A DNA stretch of 64,000 nucleotides from Massilia phyllostachyos (GTDB taxonomy: Bacteria > Pseudomonadota > Gammaproteobacteria > Burkholderiales > Burkholderiaceae_D), in contig NZ_JAJNOC010000001.1 in assembly GCF_021044825.1 (NCBI RefSeq), positions 682,001-746,000 on the forward strand, given 5' to 3'. The position numbers and the translations under genes are program-made. Numbering within the stretch: the stretch's first letter is position 1; each line of letters starts with the position of its first letter. This document shows positions 43,755 through 52,596 of the stretch, one piece after another. The notes under the pieces are model-generated. The model saw nothing but the letters and a program-made list of their open reading frames with translations. It was not told where the DNA came from and did no database searches.

Positions 43755-43894
43755 GGCGGCGTGGCGAGGAAAATACAACCCGCTATTATAAGCCAGCCCG
43801 GGCCGAATGCATTCGCCGGTGTTGGGCCGGCGCAGCGGCAGGGCCTGTTTTCGGCTATCATGTCCGCCATCTTCAAGCAGGGGTAACGAGGACG

Positions 43895-44716
43895 ATGGAA
43901 TATCTGACGCTGGCAGGCAAGGGCATGGTCGACTACGGATGGCGCATCCTGTACGCCTCCATGATCCTGTTCGTGCTCGAACTGGCGATCGGCTGGAACC
44001 GTTACTCGCTCAAGTCGCGCCTGCGCGGCGCCATGTTCTGGGTGGTGTATATCGCCATTACCGTGTCCCTGCTCACCGCCTTCAATATGTTCTGGGGCAA
44101 GCTGGGCGTCAAACCGCTGGCCGTCATCAGCGTCGGCGCCTGGTTCGCTTCCGAGAACAAGATCATCACCGTGATCGGCTGGGTCGCCGCGCCGCTGCTG
44201 GCGCTGGCCGTCAGCGACTTCTTCTACTACTGGTTCCACCGCGCCCAGCATACCTGGAAATTCCTGTGGGTGTTCCACGCCGAGCACCACGCGATCCGCG
44301 AGATGAGCGCCTGGAACAGCAACCACCACTTCAGCGAAGAGCTGCTGCGGATTCCCTTCATGGTGATCCCGATGAGCCTGCTCGTGCAGATGGACCCGGG
44401 CTTCGCGCCGGCCATTGTCTGGCTGCTGTTCGGCGTGCACGGCCAGTTCATCCACTCGCACACCCGCCTGTCGTTCGGGCCGCTGCGCTACCTGGTGGCA
44501 GACAACCACTTCCACCGCATCCATCACTCGGTCGAGCGCCCGCACTGGAACCGCAACTTCGGCTCCATCACCTCGATCTGGGACACGCTGTTCCGCACCG
44601 CCTACTTCCCCAAGCGCCACGAGTGGCCGGACACCGGCATCGACGAGAACGACGAAGCGCAGAACCTGCGCGAATTCCTGTTCCGGCCGTTCCAGAAACT
44701 GCGGAGCAAGAGTTAA
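43895..44716 (+). CDS. Sterol desaturase/fatty acid hydroxylase family membrane protein
   Basis: 273 aa, four or so transmembrane helices. It contains the di-iron histidine boxes of the family in order: HRAQH (in [17 protein letters not shown]), HAEHH, HSHTR and HFHRIHH. Bacterial members hydroxylate or desaturate lipids such as ornithine lipids, hopanoids or carotenoids; the actual substrate is not indicated by the neighbours. A GGGGTAACGAGGACG leader precedes the ATG. Single gene, divergent from trhO. Confidence 0.9.
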   Translation: MEYLTLAGKGMVDYGWRILYASMILFVLELAIGWNRYSLKSRLRGAMFWVVYIAITVSLLTAFNMFWGKLGVKPLAVISVGAWFASENKIITVIGWVAAPLLALAVSDFFYYWFHRAQHTWKFLWVFHAEHHAIREMSAWNSNHHFSEELLRIPFMVIPMSLLVQMDPGFAPAIVWLLFGVHGQFIHSHTRLSFGPLRYLVADNHFHRIHHSVERPHWNRNFGSITSIWDTLFRTAYFPKRHEWPDTGIDENDEAQNLREFLFRPFQKLRSKS

Positions 44717-44817
44717 GCCAGCTTGCCTGGCGTTCAGCCTCACACTGTCGGAAGTCTTTACACTGTGATGCCGATGGCTTGGTGTTTCCTGTCGCTCCTC
44801 CTCTGTAACTGCTGGTA

Positions 44818-44833
44818 TGGCACGCTATTTGCA
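44818..44833 (+). promoter_or_regulatory. Sigma-54-type promoter of the second PEP-CTERM gene
   Basis: TGGCACG-CTAT-TTGCA is a perfect match to TGGCACR-N4-TTGCW. The predicted start point is about 44844, giving a 31-nt leader with AGGGGAT before the ATG at 44875. It matches the element before the paralogous gene at 20560, which supports common RpoN control. Confidence 0.85.
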
Positions 44834-44874
44834 TGACAGTCGGTCGGCACATGCCATCACTACAGGGGATATCC

Positions 44875-45549
44875 ATGAAAAAAATTCGTATCGCACTTGC
44901 AGCCCTGGCATTCGGCCTGGCTGCCCAATCAGCACAGGCTTCGGTCGTTACCCCGCCGGATCAGACTTTCAGCAACAATGCCAATCCCGCAGCAAGCTTT
45001 GCACTGCCTTCGGCTGCGCAAAACGACATCCTGATCGAATTCACGGTCAGCTATACGGGCGTGCTCGGCAATAACGATTTCGCCGTCTTTTATTTTGGTG
45101 ACAGCAATGGGCCGAACATTGGCCTCAAGGCCAATTGCGACAGTTCCTGCACCAACGACCTGTTCGTGCGCATGTCCGGATCGAACTGGCTGCCGCAGAA
45201 CTATGTCAATCCTTCCGACATCGCTCCATTGCCGGCCAGCTATACCCTGTTCGGACGCTTGCACAAGACCGGTACCAGCAATAACTACAACCGCTTCGAC
45301 CTGTGGCTGAACCCGACCGAGCAGGAAAAGGCTTCCCTGACCGGTTGGGACGCTTTTGCCACCGGTAATAGCGGCTTCAGCTCTTTCTCCAACATCGGCG
45401 TCCGTACGGCCAATCTCAACGGCGTCACGGTGAATTTCACCGATATCTCGATCACGGACGTGCCGGAGCCAGGCAGCGTTTCGCTGCTGGGCCTGGCAGC
45501 TATGGGCCTGATGGCGGTGCGTCGGCGTGGTGCCCGCAAGGCAGCCTGA
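44875..45549 (+). CDS. PEP-CTERM sorting domain protein (paralogue B)
   Basis: 224 aa from ATG at 44875. Signal peptide MKKIRIALAALAFGLAAQSAQA, beta-rich body with the NCDSSCTNDLFVRMSGSN block, and the C-terminal VPEPGSVSLLGLAAMGLMAVRRRGAR signal for exosortase processing. It is homologous over most of its length to the protein at 20610 but lacks about 25 residues near the N-terminus. The two loci are 24 kb apart and share promoter type, so they are likely co-regulated parts of one extracellular-matrix regulon. Confidence 0.93.
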   Translation: MKKIRIALAALAFGLAAQSAQASVVTPPDQTFSNNANPAASFALPSAAQNDILIEFTVSYTGVLGNNDFAVFYFGDSNGPNIGLKANCDSSCTNDLFVRMSGSNWLPQNYVNPSDIAPLPASYTLFGRLHKTGTSNNYNRFDLWLNPTEQEKASLTGWDAFATGNSGFSSFSNIGVRTANLNGVTVNFTDISITDVPEPGSVSLLGLAAMGLMAVRRRGARKAA

Positions 45550-45560
45550 GCATGCTGCGC

Positions 45561-45589
45561 GTCTGTAGCCTGGCTTCCTGGCTACAGAC
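45561..45589 (+). terminator. Hairpin after PEP-CTERM gene B
   Basis: GTCTGTAGCC (45561-45570) pairs perfectly with GGCTACAGAC (45580-45589) around a 9-nt loop, 11 nt after the stop. No T-run follows, so termination is plausible but not certain. Confidence 0.5.
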
Positions 45590-45671
45590 CTTCCATGACG
45601 GCATGCTGAAAGGCTCGCCGAAAGGCATGTCGGAGCTGCCCTAGCCGTCCCTGTCGCGGTAAAATGTCGGG

Positions 45672-48600
45672 ATGACTTCCCCGATCTTCACCCACCTCCG
45701 CATCCACTCCGAATACTCCATCGTCGACGGCCTCGTGCGCATCGACGACGTCGTGGCAGCCGCCGCGAAGGACGGGCAGCCCGCGCTGGCGGTGACGGAC
45801 CTGGCGAACATGTTCTGCCTGGTGCGCTTCTACAAGGCGGCGCGCGGCAAGGGGATCAAGCCGATCATGGGCGTCGACGCCTGGATCACCAACGACGACA
45901 ACCGCGACAAGCCGTCGCGCCTGCTGATCCTGGCGAAGAACCGCACCGGCTACCTGCAGCTGTGCGACCTGCTGTCGAAAGCCTGGCTCACCAACCAGTA
46001 CAAGGGCCGCGCCGAGATCCGCGTCGAGTGGCTGGAAGCACTCGCCACCAGCACCTCCACGCTGGAGCCGGAGGCCGACCAGTCGAACGCCCTGATCGTG
46101 CTGTCGGGCGCCGGTTTCGGCGACGTCGGCCAGGCCCTGGAGCAGGGCGACATCGAGCGCGCCGAACGCGCCGCCGAACGCTGGGCGCGCATCTTTCCGG
46201 GCCACTTCTACCTCGAGATCCAGCGCGCCGGCCAGGCCAACCAGGAGCAGATCGTGCGCCAGTCGGTGGCGCTGGCCTCGCGCCTGAAGCTGCCGGTGGT
46301 GGCGACCCACCCGGTGCAGTTCATCAGCAAGGACGAATTCATCGCCCACGAGGCGCGCACCTGTATCGCCGAAGGCGAGATGCTGGCCAACGCCAAGCGC
46401 GTGCGCCGCTTCAACGAAGAGATGTGCTTCAAGTCGCAGGCCGAGATGGCCGAGCTGTTCGCGGACCTGCCGGGCGCGCTCGCCAACTCGGTGGAGATCG
46501 CCAAGCGCTGCAACGTCACCCTCACGCTGGGCAAGCCGCAGCTGCCGGACTTCCCGACCCCGGACGGCATGAGCATCGACGACTTCCTGGTCCTGGAAAC
46601 CAAGAAGGGCCTGGAAGAGCGCCTGGTCCAGCTCTACCCGGACGAAGCCAAGCGCGAAGAGGCGCGCCCGCGCTACGAGGCGCGCCTGGAATTCGAGAAC
46701 CAGACCATCATCAAGATGAAGTTCCCGGGCTACTTCCTGATCGTGGCGGAGTTCATCCAGTGGGGGAAAAATAACGGCGTGCCGATCGGCCCGGGCCGCG
46801 GCTCGGGCGCGGGCTCCCTGGTCGCGTACGCGCTGAAGATCACGGACCTGGATCCGCTGAAGTACAACCTGCTGTTCGAGCGCTTCCTGAACCCGGAACG
46901 CGTCTCGATGCCCGACTTCGACATCGACTTCTGCCAGGAGAAGCGCGAACTCGTGATCCAGCACGTAAAAGATTTGTATGGACGTGATGCGGTCTCGCAG
47001 ATCGCCACCTTCGGCACCATGGCGGCCAAGGGCGCGATCCGCGACGTCGGCCGCGTGCTCGATTTCGGCTACAACTTCTGCGACGGCATCTCCAAGCTGA
47101 TTCCCTTCAAGCCGGGCAAACCGGTGTCGATCGCGGAAGCCATCGAAGAGGAACCGCTGCTCAAGGAGCGGCTGGAAAACGAGGAAGAGGTCAAGCAGCT
47201 GCTCGACCTCGCCCAGCAGGTCGAGGGCATCACCCGCGGCATCGGCATGCACGCCGGGGGCGTGCTGATCGCGCCCGGTAAACTCACCGACTTCTGCCCG
47301 CTGTACACCCAGGGCGGCGACGCCGGCGTGGTCTCGCAATACGACAAGGACGATGTGGAAGCCGTCGGCCTGGTGAAGTTCGACTTCCTGGGCCTGACCA
47401 CCCTGACCATCCTCGACCGCGCGGTGAACTACATCCGCGCGCTCGACCCGCAGGACGCCGAGTTCAATCTCGAGACCCTGCCGCTGACCGACCGGCCGTC
47501 TTATAAACTGCTGTCGGATGCGAAGACCGTCGCGATCTTCCAGCTGGAGTCGCGCGGCATGCAGGGCATGCTGAAGGACGCGCGTCCCGACCGCTTCGAG
47601 GACATCATCGCGCTCGTGGCGCTGTACCGTCCGGGCCCGATGGACCTGATCCCCGACTTCTGCAAACGGAAACACGGCGAGAAGTTCGACTATCCGGACC
47701 CGCGCACCGAGTCGATCCTGTCCGAGACCTACGGCATCATGGTCTACCAGGAGCAGGTCATGCAGATGGCGCAGATCGTCGGCGGCTACTCGCTGGGCGG
47801 CGCCGACATGCTGCGCCGCGCGATGGGCAAGAAGAAGGCCGAGGAGATGGCCGAGCACCGCGCGATCTTCCGCGCCGGCGCGGCGAAAGACGGGCTCTCC
47901 ACCGAAAAGGCCGACGAGATCTTCGACCTGATGGAGAAGTTCGCGGGCTACGGCTTCAACAAGTCGCACGCCGCCGCGTATGCGCTGCTGTCCTACCACA
48001 CGGCGTATTTGAAGGTGCACCACACCGCCGCGTTCATGGCAGCCAACATGTCGCTGGCGATGGAAGATACGGAGAAGATCAAGATCCTGGTCGAGGATGC
48101 GATCGATGTCTGCAAACTCACCATCCTGCCGCCCGACGTCAACGAATCGCAGTTCCGCTTCACGCCGGAGGGCCCGCCGCGCTCCGTCACCGGCAAGCAG
48201 GTCGCCAACATCCGCTACGGCCTGGGCGGCGTGAAGGGCGCGGGGCAGGGCGCGATCGAAGCGATCATCGCCGCGCGCAAGGAAGGCAAGTTCAAGGACC
48301 TGTTCGACTTCTGCATGCGGGTCGACCGCAAGCAGATCAACCGCCGCACCATCGAGAGCCTGATCCGCGCCGGCGCCATGGACTGCTTCGGCGTCGACCG
48401 CGCCGTCCTGCTGGCCTCGGTCGGCTTCGCGATGGAAGCGGCCGGCCAGGCCGCGGCGGCCGCCAACCAGGTCAGCCTGTTCGGCGGCATTGATTCCGAC
48501 CTGGTCGCCCCGCCGGAGTACGTGAAGGCGACCCCGTGGACCGACCGCCAGAAGCTGGCCGAAGAAAAGATCGCGCTCGGTTACTACCTGTCGGGCCACA

Positions 48601-49166
48601 TGTTCGACTCCTACGCGGGCGAGGTGCGGCGCTTCGCCAAGACCAAGCTGAAGGACCTGGAACCATCGCGCGACCCGCGCATGCTGTGCGGCGTGATCAC
48701 CGGCGTGCGCACCCAGATGACCCAGCGCGGCAAGATCCTGATCGTCTCGCTGGACGACAAGACAGGCGTGGTCGAGGTCACGATCTACAGCGAGCTGATG
48801 GAGCAGAACAAGAACATCTTCAAGGAAGACGAATTCCTGCTGGTGGTCGGCAAGGTGTCCGAAGACCGCTTCAACGGCGGCCTGCGCATCACTGCCGAAA
48901 AGGCCTTCGACATCGCCGCCGCGCGCATCCAGTACGGCTTCAAGCTGGAGATGGACGTGTCGTGCGACCTCAATCCCGCCAAGCTGATGGAAGTCCTGCA
49001 GCCGCACCGCCTGCAGGACGGCATGCCGGTCAGCCTGCGCATCAAGCCGCAGGGCGTCGAGGCCACGCTGCAGCTGGGCGACGAGTGGCGGGTGGCGCCG
49101 TCGGATACGCTCAAGCAGCAGCTGGAGCTGGTGGTGGGGGCGAAGGATGTGGCGGTGGAGTACTAA
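45672..49166 (+). CDS. dnaE: DNA polymerase III subunit alpha
   Basis: 1164 aa, close to the E. coli length. PHP domain at the N-terminus (FTHLRIHSEYSIVDGLVRIDD), palm with the catalytic aspartates in PDFDIDFCQEKR (about 413-420), the GRGSGAGSLVAYAL and GIGMHAGGVLI motifs, fingers with GPMDLIPDFCKRKHG and GYGFNKSHAAAYALLSYHTAYLK, then HhH, OB-fold and C-terminal domains. It is the main replicative polymerase, working with clamp and clamp loader. It is transcribed alone here. Its 3' end (GGTGGAGTACTAATTC) is repeated 1.2 kb downstream at the end of an unrelated gene. Confidence 0.98.
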   Translation: MTSPIFTHLRIHSEYSIVDGLVRIDDVVAAAAKDGQPALAVTDLANMFCLVRFYKAARGKGIKPIMGVDAWITNDDNRDKPSRLLILAKNRTGYLQLCDLLSKAWLTNQYKGRAEIRVEWLEALATSTSTLEPEADQSNALIVLSGAGFGDVGQALEQGDIERAERAAERWARIFPGHFYLEIQRAGQANQEQIVRQSVALASRLKLPVVATHPVQFISKDEFIAHEARTCIAEGEMLANAKRVRRFNEEMCFKSQAEMAELFADLPGALANSVEIAKRCNVTLTLGKPQLPDFPTPDGMSIDDFLVLETKKGLEERLVQLYPDEAKREEARPRYEARLEFENQTIIKMKFPGYFLIVAEFIQWGKNNGVPIGPGRGSGAGSLVAYALKITDLDPLKYNLLFERFLNPERVSMPDFDIDFCQEKRELVIQHVKDLYGRDAVSQIATFGTMAAKGAIRDVGRVLDFGYNFCDGISKLIPFKPGKPVSIAEAIEEEPLLKERLENEEEVKQLLDLAQQVEGITRGIGMHAGGVLIAPGKLTDFCPLYTQGGDAGVVSQYDKDDVEAVGLVKFDFLGLTTLTILDRAVNYIRALDPQDAEFNLETLPLTDRPSYKLLSDAKTVAIFQLESRGMQGMLKDARPDRFEDIIALVALYRPGPMDLIPDFCKRKHGEKFDYPDPRTESILSETYGIMVYQEQVMQMAQIVGGYSLGGADMLRRAMGKKKAEEMAEHRAIFRAGAAKDGLSTEKADEIFDLMEKFAGYGFNKSHAAAYALLSYHTAYLKVHHTAAFMAANMSLAMEDTEKIKILVEDAIDVCKLTILPPDVNESQFRFTPEGPPRSVTGKQVANIRYGLGGVKGAGQGAIEAIIAARKEGKFKDLFDFCMRVDRKQINRRTIESLIRAGAMDCFGVDRAVLLASVGFAMEAAGQAAAAANQVSLFGGIDSDLVAPPEYVKATPWTDRQKLAEEKIALGYYLSGHMFDSYAGEVRRFAKTKLKDLEPSRDPRMLCGVITGVRTQMTQRGKILIVSLDDKTGVVEVTIYSELMEQNKNIFKEDEFLLVVGKVSEDRFNGGLRITAEKAFDIAAARIQYGFKLEMDVSCDLNPAKLMEVLQPHRLQDGMPVSLRIKPQGVEATLQLGDEWRVAPSDTLKQQLELVVGAKDVAVEY

Positions 49167-49189
49167 TTCGGACTAATGGCTGCAGTGCG

Positions 49190-49223
49190 AACTTGGGTTC
49201 CCGCGCAGGCGGGAACCCAAGTT
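49190..49223. repeat. REP-type palindrome, 34 bp
   Basis: Perfect inverted repeat with 15-bp arms (AACTTGGGTTCCCGC) and a 4-nt loop GCAG, just after dnaE. The core GTTCCCGCGCAGGCGGGAAC recurs at 50478-50497. It may act as an mRNA 3' stabiliser or terminator-like structure for dnaE. Confidence 0.8.
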
Positions 49224-49244
49224 TAGCAGCGCACCACCACCGCC

Positions 49245-49310
49245 TCACCGCAACAGCGGTCTCGTATCCACCATCCGCACACCATCGATCAGGTGCAGCC
49301 AGCCTCTCAG
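49245..49310 (-). pseudogene. Remnant of the DUF5694 gene 3' end
   Basis: On the minus strand this encodes LRGWLHLIDGVRMVDTRPLLR and a stop, matching the C-terminus of the intact protein at 50525-51598 (LEAYLHQMHDVRVVDTGPLLR). Upstream of this the similarity stops, so only about 21 codons of a former gene end remain. It marks the old convergent neighbour of dnaE before the insertion or duplication. Confidence 0.72.
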
Positions 49311-49402
49311 CCACCTGCCTTGAGCAAGCCCAAGCAGCCAATCCTCCCCCTCCGTAACAATGCGTGCTGGACCTTTTTCAAAGGTCATCTCAGGAGCCAC
49401 GC

Positions 49403-49843
49403 ATGTCGAACCCAGCTTCTCCCAAGTCACCGAATCAAGCGCCTGCAAAGCCCACCAGCAAAGCCAAGCCCAAAAAGCGCATCACGGTCAATCTTGCGCT
49501 GCAAATCCTGGAGGCGTTCGAAGGCGACGAACGCATTTACAAATTCGAGTGCGTTACCGGCGACGCGCTCAATGCGACGCGGCGCGGCAAGTGGAGCATT
49601 TTCCGGAAAGAGCAGGACTACCGCAGCAGGGAATACAAGGTGGATATGGATTATGCTATGTTTTTCTATCAGGGACAGGCAATCCACCAGTACCATGGCC
49701 TGATGAATTTCAGCCTGATGCGCAATACCCGCAAGTACGTGAGCGATATGGTGGGATCCGCAGGCTGCGTTCGGCTACGCGAAGCTGATGCGCGTACCTT
49801 GTTTTTCTGGGCGCCTTACCAGACAGAGGTGCATGTGGCATGA
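49403..49843 (+). CDS. L,D-transpeptidase (YkuD-type) family protein
   Basis: 146 aa from ATG at 49403 (AGGAG 8 nt upstream). A Pro/Lys-rich N-terminus (about 1-35) precedes a single catalytic domain: FFYQGQAIHQYHG contributes the conserved histidine, and GSAGCVRLREADARTLFFW holds the catalytic cysteine (about 121) with the following arginine, as in the S-x-G-C-[IVR]-R consensus. L,D-transpeptidases cross-link peptidoglycan or attach proteins to it. No signal peptide is visible, which is odd for a periplasmic enzyme; export might use another route, or the true start may differ. Coupled to the next gene by ATGA overlap. Confidence 0.7.
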   Translation: MSNPASPKSPNQAPAKPTSKAKPKKRITVNLALQILEAFEGDERIYKFECVTGDALNATRRGKWSIFRKEQDYRSREYKVDMDYAMFFYQGQAIHQYHGLMNFSLMRNTRKYVSDMVGSAGCVRLREADARTLFFWAPYQTEVHVA

Positions 49844-50385
49844 AGAGCCGGTATCTACCCTTGCTTGTCCTTGTCGCGCTTCTCGGCGGATACGCACTTG
49901 GGAATGCGGGCAGGGCAGGGCAGGACGCGCCGGACATCATCCCCGGCACCGTCGTCAGCGGCATCGTACAAGACCACGTGTCGGCGCTGGTGTTCGTGAC
50001 TGCCAAGGGCACGTTCACGGCGCAACGTTCCCGTGTCGGCGGTCCCTTCGCGGTGCAGGTCACCTTTGCCGATGGCCGCCCCGCCCGGCACTGCACGGCA
50101 TCGCCCGATTTATCGGGACAGCTGCTGAATCTGTCGACCTTCGAAGCGAAACGACAGCTGTCATTCGAGGCGCGTGCCAAGGACTTCCCGGTGCATGTCG
50201 GAAATCTTTTTACCCAGCCGCAGGGCCGCGAGCCGGGCAATGTCGTCATGGTTTATACAAACGAACAGCGGTCCTCGGTTGCCGTCGTGTTCGACCGTTA
50301 TGCCGTCGAGCTTATCGCTCCACCAGCAGCGTTCGACGGGCTGGAGGCAGGATGCAACGCTTTTGCGCAGTCGGTGGAGTACTAA
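49840..50385 (+). CDS. Exported protein of unknown function
   Basis: 181 aa with a signal peptide or membrane anchor (KSRYLPLLVLVALLGGYALGNA). The rest is beta-rich with two cysteines (HCTAS and AGCNAFA) and no recognised motif. It overlaps the L,D-transpeptidase gene by 4 bp, so both products probably work together in the envelope. Its last codons (SVEY, stop) lie in sequence shared with the dnaE end (AVEY, stop), meaning that the stop region came from the duplicated junction and the original C-terminus may have been replaced. Confidence 0.68.
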   Translation: MKSRYLPLLVLVALLGGYALGNAGRAGQDAPDIIPGTVVSGIVQDHVSALVFVTAKGTFTAQRSRVGGPFAVQVTFADGRPARHCTASPDLSGQLLNLSTFEAKRQLSFEARAKDFPVHVGNLFTQPQGREPGNVVMVYTNEQRSSVAVVFDRYAVELIAPPAAFDGLEAGCNAFAQSVEY

Positions 50386-50585
50386 TTCAGACTAATGGCT
50401 GCGATGCGAACCTGGGTTTCAAGGTCAGGTAAAGAATCGTAGCAACGCTGTTCTGAGCCACGTCCATCAGCACGTCGTTCCCGCGCAGGCGGGAACCCAA
50501 GTTTAGTAGCACGCCAGCACCGCCTCACCGCAACAGCGGCCCCGTATCCACCACCCGCACGTCATGCATCTGGTGCAGGTAGGCT
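50369..50585. repeat. Junction duplication, copy 2
   Basis: Repeats, in the same order, the dnaE-type end (GGTGGAGTACTAATTC, GACTAATGGCTGC), the palindrome core GTTCCCGCGCAGGCGGGAAC (50478-50497) with CCAAGTTTAG, the GCCTCACCGCAACAGCGG block and the DUF5694 3' coding end, here intact. About 50 bp (around 50420-50475) before the palindrome are not in copy 1. Confidence 0.75.
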
Positions 50586-51598
50586 TCCAGGTAGCCCTTG
50601 TGCGACGCCCCCACCACCACCAGCATCTTCATCCCCGGCTTCAAGCCCATTACGTCGCGGATATTCCCCGCCATGCGCAGGTTGCGGGTCTCCCAGTAGC
50701 CCACGTACTGGCGCCCGAAGCGCTGCGGCGACGGCTCTTCCAGCGCGGCGCCCCAGTCGCCTTGAAACGCCAGCCGCATCTCTTCCGGCGCATTGTAGGC
50801 GCGGTACATCGCCAGCACGCCCTCCGGCGTGCCCAGCTTCGCCTGCAGCGCATCGCCCTGCCGGCGGCGCTTCTCCGACGCCGGATTGGTCCAGGCCTTC
50901 ATGATCGCATCGCCCCAGGCCTTCTCGTCCTCGCTCATGCTGTCGGCGGTGTGGTCGTCCATCGGGTACAGGCGCTCGTGCCCGAGGCGCGCGGCCAGGC
51001 GGGCCGCCAGCAGGTAACTTTCGTCGCGGCGGTCCTTCAGCTTGTCCAGCAGCTCGACCAGCCCGTCGTCCAGGCCGTCACCGGCGCGCCGCTCGGCCTG
51101 CGGCAGGCGCAGCCACTGCACGACGGCGGAGGCGCGTTCGCCGCCCGCCAGGAACACGGCGGCCAGGCGCCGGCGCTGGCCGGCCGTGGGGTTGGCGGGC
51201 CAGGCCTTCAAGAGCTTGTCGGCTTCGGCGGTGGCCGCCGGCACGTCCAGGCCGGTGGCCGCCTGGGCCGGCGCCGGGTCCCAGCAATACGACTTGATCG
51301 TGTCCTGGTAGCGGAAGGGATAGCGGCGGATATGGTCGCACTGCGCGCCCGACAACGCCTCGATGCTGATCGCGTCCGGGCGCCAGCCCGCCAGCCGGTC
51401 CTCGATGCCGCGCAGGGTGGCCGGGTCGAAGGTCTTCGGGAAGTAGGAGATGTGCGGGGATCCCAGCACCAGCACCTCGTTGGCGGGGCCCTTGGCCGGG
51501 CCTTTCAGCTTGCTCGGGTCGAAGTCCGGCCGGTAGGCTTGCGCGCTGGCTGCGCCTGAAACGACTGCTGCGAGAAGAAATGCATACAGATGACGCAC
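50525..51598 (-). CDS. DUF5694-family exported protein
   Basis: 357 aa from GTG at 51598, chosen because AAGGAAG lies 5 nt upstream; an ATG at 51619 would add seven residues before the signal peptide. Signal peptide VRHLYAFLLAAVVSGAASAQA. The mature part shows the pattern of DUF5694 (NEVLVLGSPHISYFPKTF near the start, RQYVGYWETRNLRMAGNI and MLVVVGASHKGYLEAYL near the end), distantly reminiscent of TraB/PrgY-type folds with conserved H and E residues. Enzymatic role unknown. It is convergent with dnaE and the inserted pair. Confidence 0.75.
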   Translation of the reverse strand: MRHLYAFLLAAVVSGAASAQAYRPDFDPSKLKGPAKGPANEVLVLGSPHISYFPKTFDPATLRGIEDRLAGWRPDAISIEALSGAQCDHIRRYPFRYQDTIKSYCWDPAPAQAATGLDVPAATAEADKLLKAWPANPTAGQRRRLAAVFLAGGERASAVVQWLRLPQAERRAGDGLDDGLVELLDKLKDRRDESYLLAARLAARLGHERLYPMDDHTADSMSEDEKAWGDAIMKAWTNPASEKRRRQGDALQAKLGTPEGVLAMYRAYNAPEEMRLAFQGDWGAALEEPSPQRFGRQYVGYWETRNLRMAGNIRDVMGLKPGMKMLVVVGASHKGYLEAYLHQMHDVRVVDTGPLLR

Positions 51599-51693
51599 GT
51601 TGACTTCCTTTCCGGGCAATGGGCAATGCCGACGATCATTGCACGCTCATTCCGGAAGAGCAATCTATGCATGTCCATTCCATGCGCAGCGCA

Positions 51694-52542
51694 TCAACCG
51701 GGGAAATTGAAGTCCACCTCGCCCGCATGTTCGCGCAGCCCGCGCACCGCCTGCACCGTCTTGCTGGCGGCGCGCTCGAGCACCACCTTGCGGTTGCTGG
51801 ATTCCTCGTCGCGCTTGGCCTCGCGGTGCCACAGGTGCAGCACCTCGGTGGCCAGGGCGCCGTCCCTGCGCTTGATCCCGGCGTGGAACAGGCGCAGCAC
51901 CAGGTCGGAATCCTCGTGGCCCCAGCCGACGAAGCTCTCGTCGAAGCCGTTCACCCGTTCCAGGTCGGCCTTCCACACGCCCAGGTTGCAGCTCTTGATG
52001 CGGCGCCAGCTGAAGCCGCGCCGCACGCGGCCCAGGTCGGGCCAGCGCAGCATGGTCTGCAGCACCTTGTTCATGTCGCCGCGCAGGCGGTGGCGCAGGC
52101 GCGCCAGCAGCGGCAGGCCGGCGACGTCGATGTGTTCGCGCAGCACGCGCTCGGTCAGGGCTTGGCTCAAGAGGATGCGGCTGCCGGACACCAGGAAGCC
52201 CGGATGCGCCAAGGCGCGGTGGCGGGCGATGAAGTCGCGCTGTGGCACGCAGTCGCCGTCCAGGAAGATGATATAGTCGCCCGTTGCCGCGAGCGTGCCG
52301 CGGTTGCGCGCCATCGCGGCGCGGAATCCCGCGTCCGGCTGCCACACGTGCCGGAGCGGCATCGGCGCGCGCGCGGCCAGCTGGGCGACGGCGTCCCGCG
52401 TGTTGGCAGTGGAGCCGTCATCAGCGATAATGATTTCAAAATTCTTGTCGTCCTGCATGAAACAGGCTTCCACGACCGCCGTCAACGCATCCGGGCGGTT
52501 GTAGGTGGTGATCACGACAGAAATGGTCGGGGATTGCTGCAT
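51694..52542 (-). CDS. Family 2 glycosyltransferase with galactosyltransferase-type C-terminus
   Basis: 282 aa, soluble. GT-A fold with ISVVITTYNRPDAL, EIIIADDGS, RNRGTLAATGDYIIFLDGDCVP (DxD-type motif) and, further on, NGFDESFVGWGHEDSDLVLRLFHAG, the conserved GHED block of the Glyco_transf_7C domain. It probably adds a hexose or amino sugar to LPS core or O-chain. It is divergent from the O-antigen ligase/MsbA pair with 54 bp between the starts, so the three are likely one LPS assembly unit. Confidence 0.88.
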   Translation of the reverse strand: MQQSPTISVVITTYNRPDALTAVVEACFMQDDKNFEIIIADDGSTANTRDAVAQLAARAPMPLRHVWQPDAGFRAAMARNRGTLAATGDYIIFLDGDCVPQRDFIARHRALAHPGFLVSGSRILLSQALTERVLREHIDVAGLPLLARLRHRLRGDMNKVLQTMLRWPDLGRVRRGFSWRRIKSCNLGVWKADLERVNGFDESFVGWGHEDSDLVLRLFHAGIKRRDGALATEVLHLWHREAKRDEESSNRKVVLERAASKTVQAVRGLREHAGEVDFNFPG

Positions 52543-52596
52543 CGAAGTCCAAGAAACACGTGCTGAGGCTCGCAAGAATATCCTACAAGAACATGA

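Larger units (their letters stand above)
49155..49310. repeat. Junction duplication, copy 1 (true dnaE end plus DUF5694 remnant)
   Basis: From the dnaE terminus (GTGGAGTACTAATTC-GACTAATGGCTGC) through a REP palindrome and GCCTCACCGCAACAGCGG to a fragment of a DUF5694 3' end. The same order of blocks recurs at 50369-50585. The copies are diverged, and copy 2 has extra sequence before the palindrome. Together they bracket the two-gene insert 49403-50385. Confidence 0.75.

Noticed and set aside
49245-49448. 67-codon minus-strand frame as a separate small gene
   Set aside because: Only its last 21 codons resemble anything, namely the end of the DUF5694 protein, and the rest runs through the promoter region of the L,D-transpeptidase gene. 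It is a remnant.
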